Below are positions 5,797-13,760 of a stretch of 13,760 nt of DNA, piece by piece (the stretch's first letter is position 1; each line of letters starts with the position of its first letter). Both the position numbers and the translations under genes were made by a program. Origin of the DNA: Thermoplasmata archaeon. GTDB lineage: Archaea; Thermoplasmatota; Thermoplasmata; Thermoplasmatales; Thermoplasmataceae. Below the pieces are notes generated by a model. It was not told the origin of the DNA. It searched no databases and was given only the letters and a program-made list of their open reading frames with translations. The DNA is taken from NCBI GenBank assembly GCA_021799315.1, contig JAJZAR010000032.1:1-13760 (forward strand). The letters run 5' to 3'.

Positions 5797-8199
5797 ATGG
5801 CAGTAAAAAAGAGCGAACTCTACACTTCAATATGGAAGAGCTGCGATGAGCTAAGAGGCGGAATGGATGCTTCCCAGTACAAGGATTACGTTCTCGTGCT
5901 GCTTTTCATGAGATATGTTACTGACAAATATGGTGGAAAACCTGATTCCGATGTCCCTGTACCTGAGGGTGGAAGCTTCAGGGACATAGTGGCGCTTAAA
6001 GGGAAAACGGACATTGGTGACGGTATTAACAAAGTCATAGCCAAATTTGCAGAGGCACATAAACTCCAGGATGTATTCATGGAAGCGGACTTCAATGACA
6101 AGAGCAAACTTGGTGAAGGGAAAGAGATGGTGGATAGGCTCTCAAAACTCGTTGCTATTTTCGAGAACCCGGCCTTTAATTTCAGTAAGAACAAGGCAGA
6201 AGGGGATGATCTACTTGGGGATGCTTATGAATACCTCATGCGAAATTTTGCAACGGAATCTGGAAAGAGCAAAGGGCAATTCTACACTCCTTCTGAAGTT
6301 TCCCAAATTATGGCCAAAGTGATTGGGATCAAAAATGCAACGAGGTCCCATACAGTCTACGATCCTACCTGTGGTTCTGGTTCACTCCTGTTAAAAGCTG
6401 CAGATGAGACCCAGAATGGCATTACCATATATGGCCAGGAAAATGATGTTGCCACTCATGCGTTGGCAGTAATGAACATGTGGCTTCACAGGAATCCATC
6501 AGCAGTGATATGTATGGGGAACACGCTCTCTGATCCTCATTTCCGTGAATCCGGGAAACTTAAAACATTCGATTTCGTTGTTGCAAATCCTCCATTTTCG
6601 GCCAAATCGTGGACAAATGGCGTTGATCCTCTACATGATCAGTTCGAACGGTTCACTGATTTTGGCAGTATCCCGCCTTCTAAGAATGGTGATTATGCAT
6701 TCCTTCTTCACATGATAAAATCCATGAAGAGCACCGGAAAGGCCGCCGTGATTCTTCCGTTAGGTGTACTCTTCAGGGGAAATTCGGAGGGGATCATACG
6801 TAAAAACATCGTGGAAAGAGGATACATCAAAGGGATCATTGGGTTGCCGCCCAACCTCTTCTATGGAACTGGTATAGCTGCAAGTATCATTGTACTTGAT
6901 AAAGAAAATTCAGGAGAACGAAGACCAATTTTCATGATTGCTGCCCAGGAAGGATTTGCTAAGGATGGAAACAAAAACCGTCTAAGATCAATGGATATAC
7001 ACAAAATTGTGGATGTTTTCAATAATCAGATTGAGATCCCTAAATATTCCAGGTTGGTTGAATACGAAGAGGTTGAAAAGAACGACTTCAACCTGAACAT
7101 TTCACTTTACGTTGACAGCACAGAGGAGGAAGACCTTCAGGACATCGAAGCCCATTTGCTCGGAGGAATACCTCAAAGGGACGTTGAGAATTTGAATGTT
7201 TACTGGAAAACCTTCCCGAATCTCAAAGACAAACTTTTCAAGGAAAATTCAAGACCAGGTTGTTACGATTTCAAGTTGGGTGCAGATGACATCAGGACTG
7301 CAATACTTGAGACCCCTGAATTCTCTGAATTTACAGCAAAGGTTCAGGGCATTTTCAAGAAATGGTGTGAAGAATCCAAACCAATGCTGGTGAATCTGAA
7401 TGTTGGTTCTAATCCCAAATCTATTGGAAAACAGTTATCCGAATCCATCCTTGATCATTTTTCAAACACTGGTCTCATAGAGAACTATGATGTCTACCAA
7501 GATTTCATGACATACTGGGCTGAAACCATGCAGGATGATTTGTATCTGATATCCTCAGAAGGATGGAAGATTAGCTTGGAACCAATCAAAGACAAGAAGG
7601 GAAAAATTACCGGGTGGGATTGCCCACTGCTTCCTAAGGATATACTTGCAGGTATTTATTTTAAGGATCTCAAGGAGAAGATAGAGAAATTGGAATCTGA
7701 ACTTGAATCAGTATCTGGCGAAAAACAAAGTCTTGAGGAGGAGAATTCTGGGGATGATGATCTTTTTTCAAACGTGAGAAACGAAAAGGGCAAAATCTCA
7801 AAAAATAGTATTACTCAAAGAATAAAAGAGATTGCAAACGATGTTGAATATAAGGAAGAGTTGGAAGCCCTAAACCAATATTTGAAACTTTTAAGGAAAG
7901 AGACCCGTATAAGTAGTGATATCAAATCTATTGAAGGACCCCTTGACGAAAGGCTGAGAGAAAAGTTCACTGCGCTTAATGAAGAAGAGATCAAGGAATC
8001 TGTTATTGAGAGTAAGTGGTTCATGAGCTTGGAAACTTCATTAAATGGCAAAGTTGAACAAGTATTCCACAGGTTACTTGAGAGAATGCGGGTTTTGGAA
8101 GAGCGTTATGCAAAACCTTTACCAGAATTGTCAAGTAATGTTCATGATCTATCAGAGCAAGTTGAGATCCACTTAAAGGAATTGGGATTTACTTGGTAG
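5797..8199 (+). CDS. hsdM: Type I restriction-modification system, methyltransferase (M) subunit
   Basis: Methylates adenines in the site chosen by HsdS and is part of both the M2S methylase and the R2M2S restriction complex. From ATG 5797 it is 800 aa. The N-terminal helical domain (MAVKKSELYTSIWKSCDELR, then DYVLVLLFMRYVTDKYG) is HsdM_N. The N6-methyltransferase core has SKGQFYTPSEVSQIM (158-172), DPTCGSGSLLLKA (189-201, motif I) and NPPF (264-267, motif IV). Typical HsdM proteins are near 500 aa; about 300 extra residues follow the core, including WDCPLLPKDILAGIYF (607-622) and charged coiled-coil segments at ~622-650 and ~680-770. The frame is open back to TTG 5770, but the MAVKKSELY start matches the usual HsdM N-terminus. 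No Shine-Dalgarno is visible. It overlaps hsdS by 7 bases. Confidence 0.93.
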   Translation: MAVKKSELYTSIWKSCDELRGGMDASQYKDYVLVLLFMRYVTDKYGGKPDSDVPVPEGGSFRDIVALKGKTDIGDGINKVIAKFAEAHKLQDVFMEADFNDKSKLGEGKEMVDRLSKLVAIFENPAFNFSKNKAEGDDLLGDAYEYLMRNFATESGKSKGQFYTPSEVSQIMAKVIGIKNATRSHTVYDPTCGSGSLLLKAADETQNGITIYGQENDVATHALAVMNMWLHRNPSAVICMGNTLSDPHFRESGKLKTFDFVVANPPFSAKSWTNGVDPLHDQFERFTDFGSIPPSKNGDYAFLLHMIKSMKSTGKAAVILPLGVLFRGNSEGIIRKNIVERGYIKGIIGLPPNLFYGTGIAASIIVLDKENSGERRPIFMIAAQEGFAKDGNKNRLRSMDIHKIVDVFNNQIEIPKYSRLVEYEEVEKNDFNLNISLYVDSTEEEDLQDIEAHLLGGIPQRDVENLNVYWKTFPNLKDKLFKENSRPGCYDFKLGADDIRTAILETPEFSEFTAKVQGIFKKWCEESKPMLVNLNVGSNPKSIGKQLSESILDHFSNTGLIENYDVYQDFMTYWAETMQDDLYLISSEGWKISLEPIKDKKGKITGWDCPLLPKDILAGIYFKDLKEKIEKLESELESVSGEKQSLEEENSGDDDLFSNVRNEKGKISKNSITQRIKEIANDVEYKEELEALNQYLKLLRKETRISSDIKSIEGPLDERLREKFTALNEEEIKESVIESKWFMSLETSLNGKVEQVFHRLLERMRVLEERYAKPLPELSSNVHDLSEQVEIHLKELGFTW

Positions 8200-9449
8200 G
8201 GCAAACGATTAAGGCTGGATTCAAAAAAACTGAGATTGGAGAGATACCTGAGGAGTGGACAGTGAGACAACTTGGTGATAAAGATGTGTCAACAATAGTA
8301 ATGGGGCAGTCACCCCCCTCTTCATCTTATAACACTTCAGGTAAGGGTTTACCATTTTTGCAAGGAAATGCTGATTTTGGGGTATTGTATCCGACCCCCA
8401 GAGTGTACTGCACCAAACCGCTCAAACTATCTGAAACCGGTGACATACTGATATCTGTCAGGGCCCCCGTTGGTGAACTAAACATTTCATCATTCAAATG
8501 CATAATTGGAAGGGGTCTTGCTGCGGTAAGAAATGTCCAACGTAATACGTATGGCAAATACCTGTATTACTATATGAAGAATGGCATAGATAGATTAAAA
8601 GCATCATCTACTGGTTCCACTTTCAAAGCTGTAGGTAGAGACCCTATGATGAAGTTTAAGATAGCTTTACCATCTCTTCCTGAGCAACAAAAAATCGCCG
8701 AAATCCTCTCAGATACCGATTCCCTGATAGAGTCACTTGACAAGTTGATATCTAAGAAGAGGAACATTAAGCAGGGGCTGATGAAAACGCTTCTCACCAG
8801 AGGTATTGGGCACACAAAATTCAAGGAGACTGAGATTGGGGAGATACCGGAGGAATGGGAGTGCGTTACCTTGGGCGATCCAAAAATCTCAACAATTACA
8901 AGAGCAGGTGGAACTCCACTTAGATCAGTCAGGAAATACTATGAAAATGGAAACATCCCTTTCGTTAAAATAGAAGATATGGTAGTTTCTGGAAAGTATT
9001 TAACTGATACAGATGAGAAGATAACTGATGAAGGTGTTAGAAATAGTAGTGCTTGGGTAATACAGCCTGATTCGATCCTTTACTCTATGTACGCCAGTTA
9101 TGGAGAGGTATCAATCAATAAGCTTCCGGTAGCAACAAATCAAGCAATATTGTCAATAATTCCCAATAAATACCAAATTGATGTTAATTATTTGTACTAC
9201 CAATTGAAACAACTTAAATCTAACTTGAAAAAGTATCTACGTTCTACTACGCAGAATAACCTAAATGCTAATATAGTTAAGGCGTTAAAAATACCATTTG
9301 CTCCTTTACTTGAGCAGCAAAAAATCGCCGAAATCCTCTCAGATGCAGACAAAGAAATTGAAGTACTTGAGCAAAAAAGATATAAATATGAAATGCTTAA
9401 AACAGGCATGATGCAGCAGCTACTGACTGGGGGGATCAGGGTAAAATGA
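8193..9449 (+). CDS. hsdS: Type I restriction-modification system, specificity (S) subunit
   Basis: Determines the bipartite DNA target for both methylation and cleavage. The 418-aa protein has the standard two-half layout: target-recognition domain 1 (~residues 22-158), a central conserved helical region (LPEQQKIAEILSDTDSLIES, 162-181, to ~205), recognition domain 2 (~222-368), and a C-terminal conserved region (LLEQQKIAEILSDADKEIEV, 372-391). Each recognition domain is preceded by TEIGEIPEEW (13-22 and 213-222), so the gene is an internal near-duplication. The start is TTG 8193, overlapping the end of hsdM; no in-frame ATG or GTG nearby keeps the first TEIGEIPEEW block. The last codons overlap hsdR (ATGA at 9446-9449). 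The recognised sequence cannot be deduced here. Confidence 0.93.
   Translation: MVGQTIKAGFKKTEIGEIPEEWTVRQLGDKDVSTIVMGQSPPSSSYNTSGKGLPFLQGNADFGVLYPTPRVYCTKPLKLSETGDILISVRAPVGELNISSFKCIIGRGLAAVRNVQRNTYGKYLYYYMKNGIDRLKASSTGSTFKAVGRDPMMKFKIALPSLPEQQKIAEILSDTDSLIESLDKLISKKRNIKQGLMKTLLTRGIGHTKFKETEIGEIPEEWECVTLGDPKISTITRAGGTPLRSVRKYYENGNIPFVKIEDMVVSGKYLTDTDEKITDEGVRNSSAWVIQPDSILYSMYASYGEVSINKLPVATNQAILSIIPNKYQIDVNYLYYQLKQLKSNLKKYLRSTTQNNLNANIVKALKIPFAPLLEQQKIAEILSDADKEIEVLEQKRYKYEMLKTGMMQQLLTGGIRVK
8220..9344 (+). repeat. Paired internal DNA repeats of hsdS flanking its target-recognition domains
   Basis: Two direct repeats appear twice each. Block A at 8220-8258 and 8820-8858 matches at 33 of 39 bases. 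Block B at 8682-8714 and 9312-9344 matches at 32 of 33 bases. They frame the two recognition domains and could serve as recombination points for exchanging specificity. Confidence 0.85.
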
Positions 9450-12400
9450 CAGCCATCGGAGAACGGGAAAGGGCCACACAGGAAAGGGTCATCAAATTCT
9501 TTACACAGAATTTGGGATATAAATACCTCGGAAACTGGAGGCAGAGAGACAATAGCAATATAGAGAAAGATCTGTTAAGAGAATACCTCAAGGAACAGCA
9601 ATACAGTGATACTGCAATTGAAAGCACAATATCCAATCTGGAAAAAGTTGCAGGAGACATAAGCAGGTCTCTATATGATGTCAATAAGGAATTCTACAAT
9701 CTAATAAGATACGGTGTCAAAGTCAAGGAATCATTGGGTGAGAATTATCAGACAGTGGAAGTCATCAACTGGAAAGAACCTGAGAAAAATCACTTCTTTA
9801 TTGCTGAGGAAGTTTCTGTAAAAGGCCAGCGTGAAAAGATACCAGACATTGTTCTCTATGTAAACGGGATTGCCTTAGGAGTTCTCGAGCTGAAGAGAAG
9901 CACCGTATCTGTATCGGAAGGGATCAGGCAGAATCTGGACAGCCAGAGCGATCGTTTTATCAGGGGTTTCTTCAACACAATACAGCTGGTTATGGCCGGC
10001 AATGACACTGAAGGCCTGAGATATGCCACAACGGAGACACCAGCAAAATATTACCTTAAGTGGAAAGAAGATATTGATATAAGTGAAAGGCTGGAAAAAC
10101 ATCTGTTCGCACTCTGCAACAAGGACAGGTTACTGGAGATAATTCACGACTTCCTTGTTTTCGATAGCGGTACCAAAAAAATCTGCCGCTACAACCAGTA
10201 TTTCGGTGTTAAGGCTGCCCAGGAAAGCCTCCTGAAGAGCGAAGGTGGCATTATATGGCATACCCAGGGCAGTGGAAAGAGCCTTATCATGATCTGGCTG
10301 GCCAAATGGATAAGGGAGAATATCGACAATTCAAGGGTCCTTATCATTACGGATAGAGAAGAGCTTGACGAACAGATACAGAAGTTTTTCAATGACGTAA
10401 ATGAAGAGATATACCGGACACAGAGCGGCAAAGATTTAATCAACCGGCTTAATGAATCCTCTCCTTGGTTAATGTGCTCTCTGATACACAAATTCCGATC
10501 CGCTGAGGATCCCAATTATGAGGATTTTATCAGAGGTTTTGAATCGGGTATTCCACAGGATTTTACACCAAAGGGAGATCTCTATGTCTTTGTTGACGAA
10601 TGCCACAGAACCCAGTCAGGCGATCTTCACGATGCAATGTCAGAACTCCTTCCAGATTCAATTTTTATAGGTTTTACCGGAACTCCATTGCTGAGGAAAG
10701 ATAAGAAGAGAAGCATTGAGGTATTTGGAAAATATATACACACTTACAAGTATGATGAAGCAGTCCAAGACAATGTTGTTCTTGATCTTCAGTATGAGGC
10801 AAGGGAAGTCGATCAATCTCTTACATCACAGGATAAGGTGGACAAATGGTTCGAAGCTAAGACAAGGGGCCTAAATGACATAGCCCGGGCTGAGCTGAAA
10901 AAGCGTTGGGGTACCATGCAGAAAGTGCTGAGCTCCCAATCCAGGCTAAACAGAATTGTAACAGACATTGTGCTGGATATGGAGACAAAGGACAGGTTGA
11001 GCAGCGGTACTGGAAACGCCATCCTTGTTGCAGGATCCATATACGAGGCCTGCAAATATTACGAATTATTCCAGAATAGCGGGCTGAAGAAATGTGCAAT
11101 AATCTCTTCCTACAACTTCGGCATAGACAAGATAAAGGGGGAAACCGTCAGTGAGGACGAAGATACTGACAACCAGTACAAGCATGTTGTCTACGAAAGC
11201 ATGCTTAATGGTACAGATCAGAGTGATTTTGAACGGGAAGTCAAGAAGAAATTCATCCATGAACCCGGCCAGATGAAGCTCCTTATTGTGGTGGACAAGC
11301 TGCTCACGGGTTTTGATGCACCTCCGGCCACATATCTTTACATTGACAAAAGCATGCGTGATCATGGCCTGTTCCAGGCAATATGCAGGGTAAACCGCCT
11401 GGACGGCGAGGACAAACCCTATGGTTACATAATTGACTACAAGGACCTGTTCAAAAGCCTGAATCAGGCCATAAAGGATTACACTTCAGGTGCTCTAGAT
11501 AGATTTGATCCGAATGATGTAAAAGGCCTAATCAAGGACCGGCTTCAGACAGCGAAGACCGATCTTGAAAATTCCCTGGAACAGATCAGATCCCTCTGTG
11601 AACCTGTGAGGCCACCAAAGGACAGTGGTTCATATATTGAGTATTTCTGCGGGGATCCTGAGAAACCTGATGATTTAAAAGATCACGAGGAAAGAAGACT
11701 CAGGCTCTACAGGATGACTTCAAAACTGGTCCGTTCTTATGCAGATATTGCCAATGATATGCAGAAAGCCGGTTATGATGAGGATCAGGCTAAAAGGATC
11801 AAGAAAGAAGTTGATCATTTTGAAAAGGTCAGAAGCGAGATCAAACTGGCAAGTGGTGACTACATTGATCTCAAAGCATACGAACCGGCAATGCGCCATC
11901 TGATCGATGCTTATATTGACGCCAGTGAGAGTAAGGTGATCTCTGCATTTGATGACATGTCAGTCATAGATTTGATCACTGAAAAGGGAGTGGAGGGGAT
12001 TGAAAAACTTCCTGATGGGATTAGAAAAAACCGGACTGCAGTTGCTGAAACAATTGAAAACAATGTGCGCAAAATCATAGTGGACATGAATCTAACCAAT
12101 CCGATGTACTATGGCAAAATGTCGTACTTGCTCGATTCCCTTATATTGGAACGCAAGAAAAACGCACTGGAATACAGTGAGTATCTTAGGAAAATTGTTG
12201 AGCTTGCCAAAAATGTGAAGAGTTCATCAGGTAATGAATATCCTAAGACAATAAATTCGAGGGCAAAAATGGCCCTGTATGACAATCTAAACAGTAATGA
12301 GTCACTTGCAGTTGATCTTGACAAAAGTATAAACGATAAAAAATATGAAGGTTGGAGAGGAAACACGTACAAGGAGAGGGTAATAAAGAATCAGATTAAG

Positions 12401-12484
12401 CAGACCCTAGAGAGGTTCGGGATTACAGATGAAAGTGAAATAGAAAAGGTGATGAATCTGGTGAGGAATCAGGATGATTACTAA
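9446..12484 (+). CDS. hsdR: Type I restriction-modification system, restriction/translocase (R) subunit
   Basis: ATP-dependent DNA translocase and endonuclease of the type I complex, 1012 aa. The N-terminal nuclease domain shows PD (133-134), then E148-L149-K150 in VLELKRS, a complete PD-ExK site. The superfamily 2 helicase follows: WHTQGSGKSLI (271-281, Walker A), VDECHRTQ (383-390, DEAD-box motif II), FTGTPL (410-415, motif III), KLLTGFDAPPATY at ~616 and QAICRVNR at ~644-651 (motif VI). The C-terminal ~350 residues are helical and would contact the M and S subunits. Length and motif order are normal, with nothing to suggest inactivation. The start ATG overlaps the hsdS stop (ATGA), so the three genes are translationally coupled. 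Confidence 0.95.
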   Translation: MTAIGERERATQERVIKFFTQNLGYKYLGNWRQRDNSNIEKDLLREYLKEQQYSDTAIESTISNLEKVAGDISRSLYDVNKEFYNLIRYGVKVKESLGENYQTVEVINWKEPEKNHFFIAEEVSVKGQREKIPDIVLYVNGIALGVLELKRSTVSVSEGIRQNLDSQSDRFIRGFFNTIQLVMAGNDTEGLRYATTETPAKYYLKWKEDIDISERLEKHLFALCNKDRLLEIIHDFLVFDSGTKKICRYNQYFGVKAAQESLLKSEGGIIWHTQGSGKSLIMIWLAKWIRENIDNSRVLIITDREELDEQIQKFFNDVNEEIYRTQSGKDLINRLNESSPWLMCSLIHKFRSAEDPNYEDFIRGFESGIPQDFTPKGDLYVFVDECHRTQSGDLHDAMSELLPDSIFIGFTGTPLLRKDKKRSIEVFGKYIHTYKYDEAVQDNVVLDLQYEAREVDQSLTSQDKVDKWFEAKTRGLNDIARAELKKRWGTMQKVLSSQSRLNRIVTDIVLDMETKDRLSSGTGNAILVAGSIYEACKYYELFQNSGLKKCAIISSYNFGIDKIKGETVSEDEDTDNQYKHVVYESMLNGTDQSDFEREVKKKFIHEPGQMKLLIVVDKLLTGFDAPPATYLYIDKSMRDHGLFQAICRVNRLDGEDKPYGYIIDYKDLFKSLNQAIKDYTSGALDRFDPNDVKGLIKDRLQTAKTDLENSLEQIRSLCEPVRPPKDSGSYIEYFCGDPEKPDDLKDHEERRLRLYRMTSKLVRSYADIANDMQKAGYDEDQAKRIKKEVDHFEKVRSEIKLASGDYIDLKAYEPAMRHLIDAYIDASESKVISAFDDMSVIDLITEKGVEGIEKLPDGIRKNRTAVAETIENNVRKIIVDMNLTNPMYYGKMSYLLDSLILERKKNALEYSEYLRKIVELAKNVKSSSGNEYPKTINSRAKMALYDNLNSNESLAVDLDKSINDKKYEGWRGNTYKERVIKNQIKQTLERFGITDESEIEKVMNLVRNQDDY

Positions 12485-13235
12485 GACTGGTAAACTTGTA
12501 ATGGCAGATCTCGAGGTCCAGACTGTCAGAAAAAACATCAAGAATATACATATTGGTGTTTATCCACCAAATGGTAGAGTCAGGGTTGCAGCTCCTTTGA
12601 GAACTACTGATGAAACCATCAGGTTGATCGTGATCTCCAAAATCCCATGGATTAGGAAGCAGAGGGATAAGTTTACCAGACAGGAAAGAGAAACGCACAG
12701 AGAATATGTCACAGGTGAAAGCCACTACTTCATGGGTCGGCGATACCTTCTAAATATTGTCCAGGGATCCTACAGGGCCAGCGTTCAATTGAATGGTATG
12801 AAACGAATGGATATGTACGTAAGCCCTCATTTGAACAATGAGGACAGGGCCAGAATAATGGAAAGATTCTACAGGATAGAGTTAAACAGATCATTGGATT
12901 CATTGGTTCAAAAATGGGAGGGAAAACTCGGTGTGCATGCCAATGAAGTCAGGATCAAGAAAATGAAAACAAAATGGGGATCGGCAAACATAAAGGCTAA
13001 AAGGATCTGGTTCAATCTTGAACTGGCAAAGAAATCACCAAACTGCATATCTTACGTGGTAGTTCATGAGCTTGCACATTTAATCGAAAAAAACCATAAC
13101 AAACGTTTCAAGGGCATCATTGAATCTGTTATGCCCCAATGGAGGCAATACAGGGATGAGCTTAATTCCTTCATTCCAGGAGATGAGGACTGGAATTACG
13201 GAACGGAAAACATTGAAAGATTCCTGAAACTTTAG
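12474..13235 (+). CDS. YgjP-type (SprT-like) zinc metallopeptidase linked to the type I system
   Basis: A 253-aa protein of the YgjP/DUF45 family. The zinc site is H198-E199-L200-A201-H202 with H208 six residues later (HELAHLIEKNH), preceded by the family signature MKTKWGSANIKAKRIWFN (164-181). The N-terminal VRKNIKNIHIGVYPPNGRVRVAAP (18-41, two adjoining pieces) is also characteristic. The HExxH site predicts a zinc-dependent hydrolase acting in the cytoplasm; there is no signal peptide. It overlaps hsdR by 11 bases and has GGTGA (12461-12465) 8 bases before the ATG, so it is co-expressed with the restriction genes. Such peptidases recur beside hsdR genes; a role in turnover or control of the R subunit is possible but unproven. 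ATG 12501 is a less likely alternative start. Confidence 0.88.
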   Translation: MITKTGKLVMADLEVQTVRKNIKNIHIGVYPPNGRVRVAAPLRTTDETIRLIVISKIPWIRKQRDKFTRQERETHREYVTGESHYFMGRRYLLNIVQGSYRASVQLNGMKRMDMYVSPHLNNEDRARIMERFYRIELNRSLDSLVQKWEGKLGVHANEVRIKKMKTKWGSANIKAKRIWFNLELAKKSPNCISYVVVHELAHLIEKNHNKRFKGIIESVMPQWRQYRDELNSFIPGDEDWNYGTENIERFLKL

Positions 13236-13316
13236 CCATAAATGCCGATTATTGATGGATGATCTTTCTTCTTATCTCTTCCCGTACCAAGCCATACTTT
13301 TACCTTTGAATATTCT

Positions 13317-13439
13317 ACAATACTTTTGTAAAACGACCTTAAATTCATTGCCAAGTATAAGCTATTACTTCATTAGCAAAATTTAGATACACGGTATTAA
13401 ATCTGAATATCAACAATACTTTTGCAAAACGGCCTTAAA
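13317..13439 (+). repeat. Two 27-bp direct repeats, 96-bp period
   Basis: The copies at 13317-13343 and 13413-13439 both begin ACAATACTTTTG and end CCTTAAA, with 25 of 27 positions identical. They lie between the metallopeptidase gene and the right-hand transposase gene. The second copy contains the perfect palindrome TTTTGCAAAA. Only two copies are present and the interval is long, so this is not a CRISPR array. They could belong to the end of the adjacent mobile element or be transposase-regulatory sites. Confidence 0.7.
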
Positions 13440-13455
13440 ACACAATGAATTTAAG
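13338..13455. repeat. 13-bp perfect inverted repeat pair before the transposase gene
   Basis: CTTAAATTCATTG (13338-13350) and its exact reverse complement CAATGAATTTAAG (13443-13455) face each other across 92 bases. The first arm overlaps the end of direct repeat 1; the second arm starts 3 bases after direct repeat 2. The intergenic stretch 13236-13484 otherwise holds a pyrimidine-rich run (around 13263-13282) that could end the hsd operon transcript, and I see no gene in it. Confidence 0.65.
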
Positions 13456-13484
13456 CCACTTTACTATGTTTGTCAGATGATTGT

Positions 13485-13760
13485 ATGACATCTGTTGGTT
13501 CTGTAGCATCTATAACTAAAACTATCGGTGAATTTTCCGATCTTATAACAGCAGGCATGGAGAAAAAGGTAAGGAAACATTTCAGGGAGTATTTGCTGGG
13601 CATGATGATACCTCCAGAGATAAGGAGAAAAAGTATTTCCAACATATCATCACTTGTCTCGGAATATGACCAGAGTACATTGAACAGGGCAATTCATGCT
13701 GTTGATCCAGAAACACTTGAGGAGAATTACATTGCATTCCTTAAGGCAAGGATCGGTACT
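13485..13760 (+). CDS. N-terminal part of a DDE-type transposase (cut by window edge)
   Basis: An open frame of 92 codons from ATG 13485 to the window end. It starts MTSVGSVASITKTIGEFSDL and contains MEKKVRKHFREYLLGMMIPP (25-44) and KSISNISSLVSEYDQSTLNR (49-68). The 'FreYLlGL...rKsi..ia' block followed by a helical segment is how many IS4/IS701-type transposases begin, before their catalytic domain; the catalytic residues are beyond the window. The frame is open back to TTG 13470, but ATG 13485 is the natural start. A weak TATA-like ACTTTACTA lies about 24 bases upstream, consistent with leaderless expression. The family assignment is from pattern memory. Confidence 0.6.
   Translation, partial: MTSVGSVASITKTIGEFSDLITAGMEKKVRKHFREYLLGMMIPPEIRRKSISNISSLVSEYDQSTLNRAIHAVDPETLEENYIAFLKARIGT

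Noticed and set aside
10189..10515. Long minus-strand open frames opposite hsdR
   Set aside because: They mirror the codon pattern of the conserved hsdR frame and show no motifs of their own.
13317..13439. Possible CRISPR array from the two 27-bp repeats
   Set aside because: Only two copies exist, the interval is 69 bases, the copies differ at two positions, and no cas gene is present.

Overview
The window looks like a defence island from an archaeon, most probably a member of the Thermoplasmata. The basis for this is AT-rich TATA boxes about 24-26 bases before start sites, at least one gene (the minus-strand methyltransferase) that reads best as leaderless, archaeal Shine-Dalgarno sequences of the GGTGAT type, and arginine codons dominated by AGA/AGG. 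The lineage is an inference, not a database match.

Layout. (1) The left edge (1-261, minus) is the N-terminal part of a protein resembling the start of archaeal transposase-type proteins, with a strong palindrome just upstream of it. (2) A plus-strand cluster at 394-4381 has a TATA box, an 18-codon CxxC mini-ORF, an unrecognised 362-aa protein, a 21-codon linking mini-ORF, a 533-aa protein that I read as a catalytically inactive short prokaryotic Argonaute (MID-PIWI), and a 359-aa helical protein with two C-terminal membrane helices. (3) A minus-strand pair at 4440-5707 is a Dam-family adenine methyltransferase translationally coupled to a small PD-(D/E)XK-like endonuclease, i.e. a compact type II restriction-modification system. 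(4) A divergent plus-strand operon at 5797-13235 is a complete type I restriction-modification system, hsdM-hsdS-hsdR, followed by a coupled YgjP-type zinc metallopeptidase. (5) The right end holds an intergenic block of direct and inverted repeats and the start of a DDE-type transposase (13485 to the edge).

How it fits together. Three different anti-invader systems are stacked between mobile-element genes. The Argonaute and membrane-protein pair matches the logic of the archaeal SiAgo/Aga1/Aga2 abortive-infection system of Sulfolobus islandicus: guide-directed recognition by Ago with a partner, then a toxic membrane effector. Here the Argonaute carries an N-terminal extension of about 165 residues, the upstream 362-aa gene is unlike anything I recognise, and two mini-ORFs sit at the gene junctions. 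This cluster is the most novel part of the window. Its two distal genes are strikingly AT-rich (for example 13 G+C in 60 bases at 2101-2160, against 31 in 60 at 10201-10260 in hsdR), suggesting separate acquisition.
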